Notes: generated from the letters alone by a model not told the origin. A DNA stretch of 64,000 nucleotides from Methylophilus rhizosphaerae (GCF_900100975.1 NZ_FNFX01000003.1:310001-374000), one strand, 5' to 3'. Shown: positions 32,533 to 41,972, counted from the stretch's first letter. Made by a program: numbers and translations.

Positions 32533-33990
32533 ATGAACAAGCGTTTGCGTTTAATTGCCATGCTGTGCCAATGGCTGTGTCTTGGCTTGTGCCTTGAGTT
32601 ATCTCTGGGCGCACAAGCTGCGGAATCGCTTTGGTATAAGGATGGTGATCCATTGGATACCGGGCTGGAGACGATGCCGCGGATTCCTGATGGTTACCGT
32701 GGTCTGGGGTCGCCGTGTGCACAACTTGACCTGGGTAAACCGTTGACACTGGCAGAGGTGGCAGATGCCAGTTTGTGCCATAACCCGCAAACCAGTGAAG
32801 TCTGGGCGAGTGTACGCGTGCAGGCTGCACAACTGGGCGTTGCCAAATCTGCCTACCTGCCGACGGTGACGGATAATGTCTCTACCAGTTTTAATGTATT
32901 GCATCCGGAATCCGCCACGCGCGGGAATCCTTCCCTGAATTTGGGCAACAGCCTGGTGGCCAGCTATCTGTTGTATGACTTTGGTAACCGCCGGGCCAAC
33001 CTGGAAAATGCGCGCCAGTTACTGCTATCCGCCAGCGCCAGCCAGAGTAGCGTGATACAGAATGTGTTGCTGAATGCGACGGTGGCTTATTACCAGGTGC
33101 AGGCCAATATCGCGGCCCTGAATGCGGCGCGTGAAACCGAGCGCGCGGGGGAAGAGAGTTTCAAGGCGGCGAGTGCGCGTTACCGCGCCGGTGTGGCGAC
33201 GCCGGCAGACATGTTGCAGGCACAAACTGCCTTTGCGCAATTTACGCTGGCACGCATTACCAGCGAGGGCAATTTGCAGATCGCCTATGGCAACCTGGGG
33301 AACGTGATGGGCCTGCCCGCACAGCAAAAAGTCGAAGTGGTCAACACTGCGCATGAGGCGCCGCCATCCATCCTGGAAGATGTCAGCCTGCTGATTGAGC
33401 AGGCCGGGATGCGCAGGCCGGACCTGGTAGCGAGCGAAGCACAGGTGAAAGCCGCACAGGCCAGCATTGATGCCAGCAAGGCGGCGACGAAACCGACTAT
33501 TTCTGTCTCCATGTCGAATAGCGTACAGGATGGCTCACAACTCAGTTCCAGCAATAGTTCTACCGTGGGGTTCACGGTATCCATTCCGCTATTTGCCGGT
33601 TATGCGCCGACTTACCGCATCCGGGCGGCAGAAGCCACAGCAGATTTACGCGCAGCGCAGCGTGACCAGTTACGCTTGCAGATTTCACTGGATGTCTGGA
33701 ATGCTTACCAGAGTTTACGCACGGCCTTGCAGTCGATTACCGCGACCAAAGTGTTGCTGGACAGCGCAGAGCAGTCTTATCGCGTGGCATTGGGGCGTTA
33801 TAAAGCGGGCGTGGGCAATATTATTGATACGCTGAATGCACAAAGCGCACTGGCTACCGCACGCCAGCAACATATCCAGGCCGCACTGGGCTCCAACATT
33901 GCGCGCGCGACGCTGGCGCAGGCCATGGGGGCTTTGGATAATGCCATGATCCAGTCCTTGCCTAACGCTACCGCCTCATCCAACAATTAA
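32533..33990 (+). CDS. TolC-family outer-membrane efflux protein
   Basis: A 485-aa outer-membrane factor. The signal peptide (about residues 1-29) ends at AQAA. Two repeated helical hairpin modules follow, with PLTLAEVADASLCHNPQTSE then VWASVRVQAAQLGVAKSAYL in the first and RRPDLVASEAQVKAAQASID and VALGRYKAGVGNIIDTLNAQ in the second. It forms the trimeric exit duct for the MacA-MacB genes that follow 41 bases later. The Shine-Dalgarno site is weak (AGGGTG, 12 bases away). Confidence 0.92.
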   Translation: MNKRLRLIAMLCQWLCLGLCLELSLGAQAAESLWYKDGDPLDTGLETMPRIPDGYRGLGSPCAQLDLGKPLTLAEVADASLCHNPQTSEVWASVRVQAAQLGVAKSAYLPTVTDNVSTSFNVLHPESATRGNPSLNLGNSLVASYLLYDFGNRRANLENARQLLLSASASQSSVIQNVLLNATVAYYQVQANIAALNAARETERAGEESFKAASARYRAGVATPADMLQAQTAFAQFTLARITSEGNLQIAYGNLGNVMGLPAQQKVEVVNTAHEAPPSILEDVSLLIEQAGMRRPDLVASEAQVKAAQASIDASKAATKPTISVSMSNSVQDGSQLSSSNSSTVGFTVSIPLFAGYAPTYRIRAAEATADLRAAQRDQLRLQISLDVWNAYQSLRTALQSITATKVLLDSAEQSYRVALGRYKAGVGNIIDTLNAQSALATARQQHIQAALGSNIARATLAQAMGALDNAMIQSLPNATASSNN

Positions 33991-34031
33991 ACCGAACATT
34001 CAGCAACTCAACAGAACGCCCGACTTTCATT

Positions 34032-35369
34032 ATGAAACTACTCAGAAAAATTATTGTGTTCATTGTAGTGGCGGCCGCAGCTGCAGGCGCTTATTACTAT
34101 TACCAGAAAACGCATCAGCTCAAACCGGAGGATATGTATCGGCTGGATGTGGTGACGCGTGGCGATATTGAGCAGTCGGTGTCAGCCAATGGCACGCTGA
34201 ACCCGGTCAGCCTGATCAGCGTGGGTACGCAGGTGTCCGGCATTGTGCGCAAATTGTATGTGGATTTTAATGACCAGGTGAAGAAGGACCAGGTGCTGCT
34301 GGAACTGGATAGTGCCCTGTTCAATGCCCAGATCACCCAGTCGCAAAGCAGCGTACGCAATAACCAGGCCAGTCTTGAGCTGGCGGTGGCCAATGAAAAA
34401 CGCATGCGTGAACTGTATGAACAGGATTATGTTTCAAAGCAGGAGCTGGATACCGCCGTGCAGGTGCTGAAGTCGGCCAAGGCACAACTGGAAAGTGCGC
34501 GCGGCTTGCTGGCGCGTGACCAGACCAACCTGAACTTCACCATTATCCGTTCACCTGTATCCGGCGTGGTGGTCAACCGCGTGGTGGATGTGGGGCAAAC
34601 CGTGGCCGCCAGTTTCCAGACCCCGACCTTGATCCAGATTGCGCAGGATTTATCCAAAATGCAGATTGATACCAGTTTTGCCGAGGCGGATATCGGCAAA
34701 ATCAAGGAGGGCCAGCAGGTCAGCTTTAATGTGGATGCCTTCCCCAGCCGTAATTTTGAAGGTGTGGTGAAACAGGTGCGCCTGAACTCAACCAATACCT
34801 CGAATGTGGTGACTTACAACGTGGTGGTATCCGTTAATAACGAGGACCTGACATTGCTGCCTGGTATGACGGCCTATGTGAATATTGCGGTGGAGCAGGC
34901 GAAACATGCCTTGCTGGTGCCGAATGCCGCCTTGCGCTACAAGCCGAAACAGGCGGTGGATACTGGCAAGGAAGAACAGTCAAAAGATAATGCAGGTGAT
35001 AGCAAAGCGAAAGCAGGTGCGGCCGATGAAAAACACGGCCCTCGTAGCGAAGGGCGCGGTAACTGGAATGGTGCCCGTCGTGGTGACCATGCCAGCGGAA
35101 ATGGCGGAGAGCATACCGGCGCAGAAGCTGGCAAAGGCCAGCGACGCGGGCCACGTGCCGGCGGCGGCAATATGGGCAAAGTGTATGTGCTCAGGGATGG
35201 TAAACCCGTGCTTGTCAGTGTGCGCGTGGGGATTACGGATGGCCGCTCAACTGCCATTCACAGCCGCGACCTGGCTGAAGGAGATAAAGTGATCGTCAGC
35301 GAGTTGCTGCCGGGCAGCCCGGTCGATGCGGGTGGCAATAATAACCGCCGTGGTCCGAGAATGTTCTAG
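34032..35369 (+). CDS. macA: MacA-type periplasmic adaptor (HlyD family)
   Basis: A 445-aa membrane-fusion protein. One N-terminal helix (about residues 7-24) anchors it. A biotinyl-lipoyl half-motif (LISVGTQVSGIVRKLYVDFN), a long helical hairpin (about 95-165), a second lipoyl half and beta-barrel follow, typical of MacA. Unusual is a hydrophilic Gly/Arg/Lys/Glu-rich insert at about residues 306-381 between LRYKPKQ and GKVYVLRDGKP, and a GPRMF end rich in Asn and Arg. It links the TolC-like duct with the ABC transporter behind it. Confidence 0.92.
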   Translation: MKLLRKIIVFIVVAAAAAGAYYYYQKTHQLKPEDMYRLDVVTRGDIEQSVSANGTLNPVSLISVGTQVSGIVRKLYVDFNDQVKKDQVLLELDSALFNAQITQSQSSVRNNQASLELAVANEKRMRELYEQDYVSKQELDTAVQVLKSAKAQLESARGLLARDQTNLNFTIIRSPVSGVVVNRVVDVGQTVAASFQTPTLIQIAQDLSKMQIDTSFAEADIGKIKEGQQVSFNVDAFPSRNFEGVVKQVRLNSTNTSNVVTYNVVVSVNNEDLTLLPGMTAYVNIAVEQAKHALLVPNAALRYKPKQAVDTGKEEQSKDNAGDSKAKAGAADEKHGPRSEGRGNWNGARRGDHASGNGGEHTGAEAGKGQRRGPRAGGGNMGKVYVLRDGKPVLVSVRVGITDGRSTAIHSRDLAEGDKVIVSELLPGSPVDAGGNNNRRGPRMF

Positions 35370-35377
35370 GGCATGCC

Positions 35378-36097
35378 ATGACACAGAAAAGTGTGATTGA
35401 GGTCAGCCACCTCTACAAAGCCTACCAGACGGCCGCAGGGCCGTTTCCGGTGCTGAAAGATGTCAACCTGCGTATCAACCAGGGGGAATATGTCGCCATC
35501 ATGGGGCCGTCAGGGTCAGGGAAATCCACCTTTATGAATATCCTGGGTTGCCTGGATATGCCTACTTCCGGCACCTATGTGCTGGATGGGCATGCGGTTG
35601 CTGGTATGGAAGCGAATGCGGTTGCCGGCGTGCGCAACCAGACCATAGGCTTTGTGTTCCAGGGCTTTAACCTGCTGGCACGTTCCAGCCTGCTGGATAA
35701 CGTGGCCTTGCCGCTGGTGTATTCGCGCATTGAAAAAGCCGAACGGCATGCGCGCGCCAAAGTGCTGCTGGAAAAAGTGGGGCTGGGCAGGCATTTGCAT
35801 TCCCATCCCAACCAGATTTCCGGTGGCCAGCAGCAACGCGTCGCCATTGCGCGTGCGCTGGTGAATAACCCGCGCCTGATCCTGGCAGATGAACCGACCG
35901 GTAACCTGGACAGTGTGACCAGTGAAGAAATCATGGCGCTGTTTGGCCAGTTGAATAAGGAAGGGATCACCATTGTGCTGGTCACGCATGAACATGACAT
36001 CGCCGACCATGCCAAGCGGCAGGTACGGTTCCTGGATGGTGAGATTGTGCAGGATACGCTGAGCGCTGCAGTGCCAGTGGATGGGGTGGCGCAATGA
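35378..36097 (+). CDS. MacB-type ABC transporter ATPase
   Basis: A 239-aa LolD/MacB-class ATPase. Walker [10 protein letters not shown] at residues 43-51, signature ISGGQ at 147-151, Walker B LILADE at 167-172, and the switch His in LVTHEHD. It powers the permease encoded 69 bases downstream. In E. coli MacB the ATPase and permease are one chain; here they are separate genes. AGGG precedes the ATG at 35378. Confidence 0.94.
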   Translation: MTQKSVIEVSHLYKAYQTAAGPFPVLKDVNLRINQGEYVAIMGPSGSGKSTFMNILGCLDMPTSGTYVLDGHAVAGMEANAVAGVRNQTIGFVFQGFNLLARSSLLDNVALPLVYSRIEKAERHARAKVLLEKVGLGRHLHSHPNQISGGQQQRVAIARALVNNPRLILADEPTGNLDSVTSEEIMALFGQLNKEGITIVLVTHEHDIADHAKRQVRFLDGEIVQDTLSAAVPVDGVAQ

Positions 36098-36166
36098 CAG
36101 ATTTCATGAAGGATGGGCAAAATTGCCATCGCGGTGAATTACCGTTGGACATAGCAGGAGTTCGCC

Positions 36167-37390
36167 ATGTTTAGCGCCATGTTAGGGGAAGCCTGGCATG
36201 CCATGGGCGCCAATCGCCTGCGCACCTTTTTGACCATGCTGGGCATGGTGATCGGGGTAGGGGCTGTGGTGCTGATGATGGCGATTGGCCAGGGGGCCGA
36301 AGCCTCGGTGAAACGTTCCATCAGTGCCATGGGCAGTAATCTGTTTGTGGTGCTGTCCGGCCCGCCGCGAGTGGCCGGTGTACGCTCGGCGACCGGCAAT
36401 GCGCCTTCGCTCAATGTGAAAGATGCCGACGCGATTGCCGAGCTGAATGATGTGGCGGGCGTAGCGCCTGTCACCATGGGCAAGGCGCAGATTGTGTATG
36501 CCAGCAATAACTGGAACACGGATATTATCGGTACCACGCCTAGCTACTTTGATGTGCGTTCGTGGAGTGTGACGGCAGGATACGCATTTTCCGATTCTGA
36601 CGTGCGCTCTGCCACCCGCGTCGCCCTGGTCGGCAAAACGGTGGTGCAGAATGTCTTTGGCGATGATGTGGACCCGGTCGGCCAGACCATCCGTATCAAC
36701 CAGCGGCCTTTCGTTGTGCTGGGCGTGCTGGCAACCAAAGGCCAGACGCTGGATGGCCGCGACCAGGATGACACCATTATCGTACCGTTGACGACCGCGC
36801 AGCGGAAACTGTTTGGCAACCAGTTGCCCGGCAGTGTGCGGCAGATCATTGTGCAGGCCAGTTCGGATAAAGTGATGGGTATGGTGGAAGAGGCCATGAA
36901 TGGCTTGCTGAACCAGCGGCACAATATCCGCGAAGGCACTGACAGTGATTTCTCGGTACGTAACCTGACTGCGATTGCCAATTCGGCGGCGGAAACCGCC
37001 CGCACCATGTCGTTGCTGCTGGGGGCGATTGCATCGGTATCATTGCTGGTTGGTGGCATCGGCATCATGAATATCATGCTGGTTTCGGTGACCGAACGTA
37101 CACGCGAAATCGGTATCCGTATGGCAATTGGTGCCCGCGAGCGCGATATCCTGCTGCAGTTTCTACTGGAAGCGGTGATGATTTCCATCGTCGGTTGTTT
37201 GATCGGTATTGTGATTGGCGTGGGTGGTGCGATCCTGGTGAATTTCCTGACGCAGGCGGAAATCATTGTCTCCACTGATTCGATGCTGATTGCTTTTAGC
37301 GTTGCGGCCACGATAGGTATTTTCTTCGGCTTTTACCCGGCCAGGAAAGCGGCCAAACTTAACCCGATTGAAGCGTTACGCTACCAGTAA
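36167..37390 (+). CDS. macB: MacB-type ABC transporter permease (FtsX-like)
   Basis: A 407-aa permease with the MacB topology: one helix near the N-terminus (RTFLTMLGMVIGVGAVVLMM), a large periplasmic MacB_PCD domain (about residues 45-265), and three C-terminal helices in an FtsX domain (GAIASVSLLVGGIGIMNIML, then VSVTERTREIGIRMAIGA with the coupling ERTREIGIR segment). GGAG lies 6 bases before the ATG. With the adaptor and TolC genes it makes a tripartite exporter; the substrate (drug, peptide or siderophore) is not determined by sequence. Confidence 0.94.
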   Translation: MFSAMLGEAWHAMGANRLRTFLTMLGMVIGVGAVVLMMAIGQGAEASVKRSISAMGSNLFVVLSGPPRVAGVRSATGNAPSLNVKDADAIAELNDVAGVAPVTMGKAQIVYASNNWNTDIIGTTPSYFDVRSWSVTAGYAFSDSDVRSATRVALVGKTVVQNVFGDDVDPVGQTIRINQRPFVVLGVLATKGQTLDGRDQDDTIIVPLTTAQRKLFGNQLPGSVRQIIVQASSDKVMGMVEEAMNGLLNQRHNIREGTDSDFSVRNLTAIANSAAETARTMSLLLGAIASVSLLVGGIGIMNIMLVSVTERTREIGIRMAIGARERDILLQFLLEAVMISIVGCLIGIVIGVGGAILVNFLTQAEIIVSTDSMLIAFSVAATIGIFFGFYPARKAAKLNPIEALRYQ

Positions 37391-37425
37391 CTGATAATTG
37401 AACCCCTTGCCGGGAAGTCGAGTTA

Positions 37426-39258
37426 TTAGTCCATTTCCAGTGGAGGGGCGACTTTTAACACTTCCTCCACCGTGGTCAGCCCGGCAGCCACTTTTTCTGC
37501 ACCATTCAGCATCAATGGCTGCATACCCGCCTGGGTGGCGGCCTGGCGCAGTTGCAGCAAATCCGTCTCCGGCGTAATCAACTTGCGGATTGCCGATGTC
37601 AGCGTCAGCATTTCATAAATGCCGGTACGGCCACGATAGCCGGTGTGACGGCATTCCTGGCAGCCAACGGCTTGCATGACTTTAGCTGGCTTGGTGGCCT
37701 TGAACGGGCGCGTGACGCTGGCCCACTCAGCGTCTGAAATTTCTGCTTCGGTTTTGCAATGCGGGCACAGGGTACGCACCAGGCGTTGCGCCATAATCCC
37801 CAGCAGGCTGGAGTGAATCAGGTAGGCCGGCACACCCAGGTCCAGCAAACGGGTGATAGCGGAAGGCGCATCATTGGTATGCAGGGTAGACAGTACCAGG
37901 TGGCCGGTCAAGGCTGCCTGGATCGCCATATCGGCCGTCTGCTGGTCGCGGATCTCACCCACCATGATGATGTCAGGGTCCTGGCGCATTAGCGTGCGTA
38001 TACCCTCGGCAAAGCCCAAACCTATGTTTTGCGTCACCTGCATCTGGTTGAAAGCAGGTTCTATCATTTCAATCGGGTCTTCCACGGTGCAGACGTTGAC
38101 TTCGCTGGTCGCTAACTGCTTGAGCGTGGTGTACAAGGTCGTGGTTTTACCGGAGCCGGTCGGACCGGTGACCAGGATGATGCCATTCGGCTGGTGCGTC
38201 CATTGCGACCATTGTTCACTCTGGCGTTTGGAAAACCCCAGCAACTGGAAATCCTGCACCAGGATATCCGGTTTGAAAATCCGCATCACCAGTTTCTCGC
38301 CAAAGGCGGTCGGCATGGTGGAAAGGCGTAATTCGATTTCCTTGCCATCACTGCTGACGGTTTTGATACGGCCATCCTGCGGACGGCGTTTTTCTACCAT
38401 ATCCATACGTCCCAGCAACTTGATACGGCTGGTGATGGCGTTCATGATATTGCCGGGTAGCTGGTAGACCTGGTGCAATACGCCGTCGATGCGGAAACGC
38501 ATCAAGCCCAGGCTGCGGCGTGGCTCCAGGTGGATATCGCTGGCGCGTTGTTCAAACGCATATTTAAACAACCAGTCGACAATATTGACCACATGCTGCT
38601 CATTGGCGTCTAGCTGGCGGTCTTTGCCCAGCTCAATCAGCTGTTCAAAATTCTGTACGCCGACAATCTGCCCGGCCTTGGCGGCATTGGCAGACTGGAT
38701 GGCAGCAGAAAGCTGGTAAACCTCCGGCAGGTAGCGCTGTAAATCCAGCGGATTCACCATTACCACCTGAATGCGCAATTTCAGCATGCGCTCCAGGTCT
38801 GGCAACCATTCCTGGTGAAACGGATCGGCTGTTGCAATGGTCGCCACGCCGTCTTTCACGGTAATTGGCATAATGCGCAAACGTTCGGCATATGCCTGCG
38901 ACATGATTTGCGCCGCCGTGCTGAAATCCAGTTTCAGCGGGTCAATCTGGTAATAAGGCACATCCGCCTGTTCGGCAACGAACCGGCTTAATGACTCCAC
39001 CGTCAGCAGTTGCGTTGGCGCTTGCAGGTCTGGCCATTTTTGTTCTGCCACGATCACAATCGGGTGAATTCTGGAAGTGTCGCGCTTGCGGTCCTGATGC
39101 AGTTTTTCTGCCAGGGATTTGTCTACACGGCCATGGGTGAGCAGCAGGCGCAGCAGGTCTGACAAGCGTAGCGTGTGTATGGTTTTTGGCAGTGGGAATT
39201 GGCTAGGGGTGTTCATGGCATATATGGGCAGGGAGTTTGGGGATGATGCAAAACTCAT
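37426..39258 (-). CDS. Type II secretion / type IV pilus assembly ATPase (GspE/PilB family)
   Basis: A 610-aa secretion ATPase; a start at the ATG at 39216 (MNTPSQFPLPKTIHTLRLSD) is equally possible. An N-terminal T2SSE_N domain (about residues 90-200) precedes the ATPase: Walker A GPTGSGKTTT, Asp box and His box (GLGFAEGIRTLMRQDPDIIM then VGEIRD; TGHLVLSTLHTNDA), and the zinc site CPHC ... CQECRHTGYRGRTGIYE. No other gsp or pil genes are near, so it is a solitary copy; which machine it serves cannot be told. Confidence 0.9.
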   Translation of the reverse strand: MSFASSPNSLPIYAMNTPSQFPLPKTIHTLRLSDLLRLLLTHGRVDKSLAEKLHQDRKRDTSRIHPIVIVAEQKWPDLQAPTQLLTVESLSRFVAEQADVPYYQIDPLKLDFSTAAQIMSQAYAERLRIMPITVKDGVATIATADPFHQEWLPDLERMLKLRIQVVMVNPLDLQRYLPEVYQLSAAIQSANAAKAGQIVGVQNFEQLIELGKDRQLDANEQHVVNIVDWLFKYAFEQRASDIHLEPRRSLGLMRFRIDGVLHQVYQLPGNIMNAITSRIKLLGRMDMVEKRRPQDGRIKTVSSDGKEIELRLSTMPTAFGEKLVMRIFKPDILVQDFQLLGFSKRQSEQWSQWTHQPNGIILVTGPTGSGKTTTLYTTLKQLATSEVNVCTVEDPIEMIEPAFNQMQVTQNIGLGFAEGIRTLMRQDPDIIMVGEIRDQQTADMAIQAALTGHLVLSTLHTNDAPSAITRLLDLGVPAYLIHSSLLGIMAQRLVRTLCPHCKTEAEISDAEWASVTRPFKATKPAKVMQAVGCQECRHTGYRGRTGIYEMLTLTSAIRKLITPETDLLQLRQAATQAGMQPLMLNGAEKVAAGLTTVEEVLKVAPPLEMD

Positions 39259-39369
39259 GCCATTGGGAAGTGGCAGAAATGGTCACTTAACCAGTGAACT
39301 TTTGGTTTTTGGTAAGGGTGAACTGTGAAGTGGGGGAGGATATGAGATTTTAGTGATTTTATGTGGAGA

Positions 39370-39600
39370 TTTGTTTCGCCTTTAGGCGACCATTCTTTCT
39401 TATGCTTGTCCATAAGAAAGAAGGCAAAGAACAAGACACCCCAACTTCCGCTTGTTTCCTGTGCTACTCGGCTTGCCGGGCGTCCATCGGAACTCGCCCT
39501 GGCAGCTTGCACACACCGCAAGCTGCTGCGGAGCTCAAACAAGCGATGGCCGAAAACTCCCGTCAACCCTGCGTTGCTCGGCGCGGCAGATGGGGACCCC
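39370..39600 (+). repeat. Interspersed repeat, copy A
   Basis: About 230 bases starting at TTTGTTTCGCCTTTAGGCGA, with several hairpins (TCGCC-TTTA-GGCGA; TTCTTTCTTATG / CATAAGAAAGAA; GCAGCTTGC/GCAAGCTGC). It is homologous to the copy at 39705-39921 in opposite orientation and to the head at 56861. Open frames across it (such as 39361-39612) are probably not genes. The 39259-39990 gap holds only these repeats. Confidence 0.75.
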
Positions 39601-39704
39601 AAACACCAATGAGCGCCACGGTTAGTGCTTTTAATAAACCATTTTGCTTTTTGAACTGATTAAATTTCTGCGCTGCTGGTTAGATGAGACAAATCCCATC
39701 CCAT

Positions 39705-39921
39705 CACGCTGAGTAGCGGAAACAAAGTAAGGAAGAAGGGAGCGACTGTCTGAGTTCCGCAGCAGCTTGCGAAGTGTGCAAGCTGCTAGGGCGAGTTTCG
39801 TGACCGCTTACTTTGTTGAGCAACGCAAGGCAGCTGCAGGCCGTGATGGTGGGTGTCCTCTTCTTTGGTGACTTTCTGGGGGACAAGCACCAGAAAGTCA
39901 CTCGCCGAGAGGCGAAACAAA
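39705..39921 (-). repeat. Interspersed repeat, copy B (inverted)
   Basis: Read on the minus strand it starts TTTGTTTCGCCTCTCGGCGA and continues with the same blocks as copy A, including a near-identical core AACTCGCCCTAGCAGCTTGC with the following ACAC. It is inverted relative to copy A about 100 bases away, making a large imperfect inverted repeat between gspE-like and nadC. Confidence 0.75.
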
Positions 39922-39990
39922 GCGTCCCTTAAAAATACGCATTTACATTCACCCGCTAATGTATTTAGCAATAACAATTTAGTTTGATGA

Positions 39991-40863
39991 TTACAAAATC
40001 ATCTGAATCCGCATACTAAAATCTGTCGCTTGTATATGCTTGGTCAACGCCCCCACTGAAATACGATCCACGCCCGTCTCTGCAATTGCCCGGACCGTGG
40101 TCAGGGTCACATTGCCGGATGCTTCAAGCAAGGCACGTTTCTGATTGATGGCAACGGCATTGCGCAGTTCATCCAGGGTAAAGTTATCCAGCAAGATGCT
40201 TTTTGCCCCTGCCTCCAGCGCCTGCTGTAACTCATCCAGGGTTTCGACTTCAATCTGGATATTATCGGTTTGCTGCATGGCAAATGCGGCCTTGAGAACG
40301 GCAGCAATCGAACCGGCGGCAGCAATATGGTTTTCCTTGATCAGGATGCCATCATAAAGCGCCAGCCGCTGGTTGGCACCGCCGCCTGCCAGGACGGCAT
40401 ATTTCTGTGCCAGTTTCAGCCCCGGCATGGTTTTGCGGGTATCCAGTATTTTTGCGGGCAAACCGGTGATGGCATCGACATAGCGGCGCGTATGCGTGGC
40501 AACTGCCGATAGAGTCTGGATAAAGTTGAGTGCAGGACGTTCTGCGCTGAGCATGGCGCGCGCATCGCCATCAATGGTGACCAGCGTTTGGTTCGGCTGG
40601 AGGCGGTCGCCGTCTTTGACCTGCCAGTGCAATACAACGCCTGGGTCCAGTTGCTCGAAGCATTGCTGTACCCAGGCGTAGCCGCACACAATGGCTTCTT
40701 CACGGCTGATAATGGTGGCGGAGGCACGCGTGCCAGCGGGAATCAGGGCAGCGGTGAGGTCGCCTTTGCCAATATCTTCAGCCAAAGTGGCTTTGACCTG
40801 TTCGGCAATCTGGCTGGCGGTTAAATAGGCGGGCAGGCCCTGGTAGAGTGTTGATTGAGTCAT
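39991..40863 (-). CDS. nadC: Nicotinate-nucleotide pyrophosphorylase (carboxylating)
   Basis: A 290-aa quinolinate phosphoribosyltransferase of NAD synthesis, starting at the ATG at 40863 (MTQSTLYQGLP); the frame is open further upstream but without conservation. Family landmarks are LAEDIGKGDLTAALIP near residue 30, ERPALNFIQTLSAVATHTRR, ILDTRKTMPGLKLAQKYAVL and AGGGANQRLALYDGILIKEN, then EVETLDELQQALEAGAKSIL. Monocistronic; no nadA or nadB nearby. Confidence 0.95.
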   Translation of the reverse strand: MTQSTLYQGLPAYLTASQIAEQVKATLAEDIGKGDLTAALIPAGTRASATIISREEAIVCGYAWVQQCFEQLDPGVVLHWQVKDGDRLQPNQTLVTIDGDARAMLSAERPALNFIQTLSAVATHTRRYVDAITGLPAKILDTRKTMPGLKLAQKYAVLAGGGANQRLALYDGILIKENHIAAAGSIAAVLKAAFAMQQTDNIQIEVETLDELQQALEAGAKSILLDNFTLDELRNAVAINQKRALLEASGNVTLTTVRAIAETGVDRISVGALTKHIQATDFSMRIQMIL

Positions 40864-41012
40864 CCGGTTGTCTGCATGATTAAAAATTCTGCATGTGCCA
40901 CTAAGCCCATGCCAAAAGCTATTATAATAAATAGTGCCCCCGGACATCAGCTTTTCGTTGCGGGGCATTTTTTCGGAACAAGTAACCCCTTCATTCTGGC
41001 TAACATCACACT

Positions 41013-41636
41013 ATGCAGCTTCTTTATACGGTCAACAGTCCTTATGCGCGCAAAGTCCGCATTGTCGCTATTGAAAAACACATTGATCTCACGTTGACTG
41101 AAGTGGTGCTGTCGGCGGCGGATTGTCCCGTGAATCAGCACAATCCGCTGGGCAAAGTGCCTGTGCTGGTGCTGGATGATGGTGAGGATTTGTACGATTC
41201 ACGCGTGATTGTGGAATATCTTGACCACCGTACGCCGGTGGCGCATTTAATCCCACAGGATCATTCTGCCAAAATTAAAGTGCGTCGCTGGGAAGCGCTG
41301 GCGGATGGCGTGTGTGATGCGGCGGTAGCCGTGATGCAGGAACAGCGTAAACCGGAAGCGCAGCAATCTGCTGCATGGATTGAAAAGCAGATGGCCAAGG
41401 TAACGGCTGGTTTGACGGTGCTGGACAATGACCTGCTCAAGAAAAAGTGGTGTGTGAATGAAACTTTCAGCCTGGCGGATATCGCACTGGGCACGACCCT
41501 GGGTTATATCGACCTGCGCTTCAAAAGTGCGCAATGGGATGGCAAATACTGGCAGGAGAAATTTCCCAACCTGGCCAAGCACTATGGCGTGCTGGTCAAG
41601 CGGCCCAGTTTCAAGCAAACCATGCCGCAACCCTGA
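41013..41636 (+). CDS. Glutathione S-transferase family protein
   Basis: A 207-aa cytosolic-type GST. The thioredoxin-like N-terminal domain (MQLLYTVNSPYARKVRIVAI) has Ser-Pro-Tyr-Ala-Arg where the active Ser/Cys lies, and a cis-Pro/glutathione site LGKVPVLVLDDGEDLYDSRV. An all-helical C-terminal domain follows, with NETFSLADIALGTTLGYIDL. It resembles the YibF group of bacterial GSTs. The substrate is unknown. It converges with a small gene 3 bases past its stop. Confidence 0.9.
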   Translation: MQLLYTVNSPYARKVRIVAIEKHIDLTLTEVVLSAADCPVNQHNPLGKVPVLVLDDGEDLYDSRVIVEYLDHRTPVAHLIPQDHSAKIKVRRWEALADGVCDAAVAVMQEQRKPEAQQSAAWIEKQMAKVTAGLTVLDNDLLKKKWCVNETFSLADIALGTTLGYIDLRFKSAQWDGKYWQEKFPNLAKHYGVLVKRPSFKQTMPQP

Positions 41637-41639
41637 TTC

Positions 41640-41972
41640 TTAAAGCGGTGTGACGTCATCGTCTCCCAGCAGGCTGTGCAGATTGTTTTTGTGGCGTAGC
41701 GTTTGGCGTTCGTTCAGGCGTTTCTGTGCCGCGCTGGGGAAGTCGGTAAAGCTGATCAGGCTGCGGTCAATCAGGATGCCGATTAAATCCTCCAGCACCC
41801 GTGCCAGCTGGATATCACTCTCGCGAAAAGTGTGGTGTTTTTTCAACTCCTCATCCAGAAAATTCAGATAGTCCGTATCCGTATTTTCTATCAGCTCCCA
41901 CTCGTCGGAGACTGGTGTATCCGGGCTGGCTGCAATAATTGTCCCTTGTTTATTTTTTAAGATGTAGGCCAT
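41640..41972 (-). CDS. Conserved hypothetical protein
   Basis: A 110-aa soluble protein: MAYILKNKQGTIIAASPDTP, then a helical centre (TDYLNFLDEELKKHHTFRES; DIQLARVLEDLIGILIDRSL) and ISFTDFPSAAQKRLNERQTL. Betaproteobacterial relatives are, from memory, sometimes labelled tryptophan synthase subunit beta-like, a name without clear functional basis. No catalytic motif can be seen. It lies convergent with the GST gene and downstream of mnmA (77-base gap). Confidence 0.75.
   Translation of the reverse strand: MAYILKNKQGTIIAASPDTPVSDEWELIENTDTDYLNFLDEELKKHHTFRESDIQLARVLEDLIGILIDRSLISFTDFPSAAQKRLNERQTLRHKNNLHSLLGDDDVTPL

Noticed and set aside
36182-36922. A 246-codon open frame on the minus strand across the ABC permease gene
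   Set aside because: It is antisense to a well-supported MacB permease, has no recognisable domain or ribosome site, and its composition (His/Arg-rich) is what a mirrored GC-rich membrane gene gives.
39361-39659. Overlapping short open frames on the plus strand downstream of the gspE-like gene
   Set aside because: They lie wholly inside repeat copy A, overlap each other in different frames, and similar frames arise from copy B; the conserved feature is hairpin structure, not protein.
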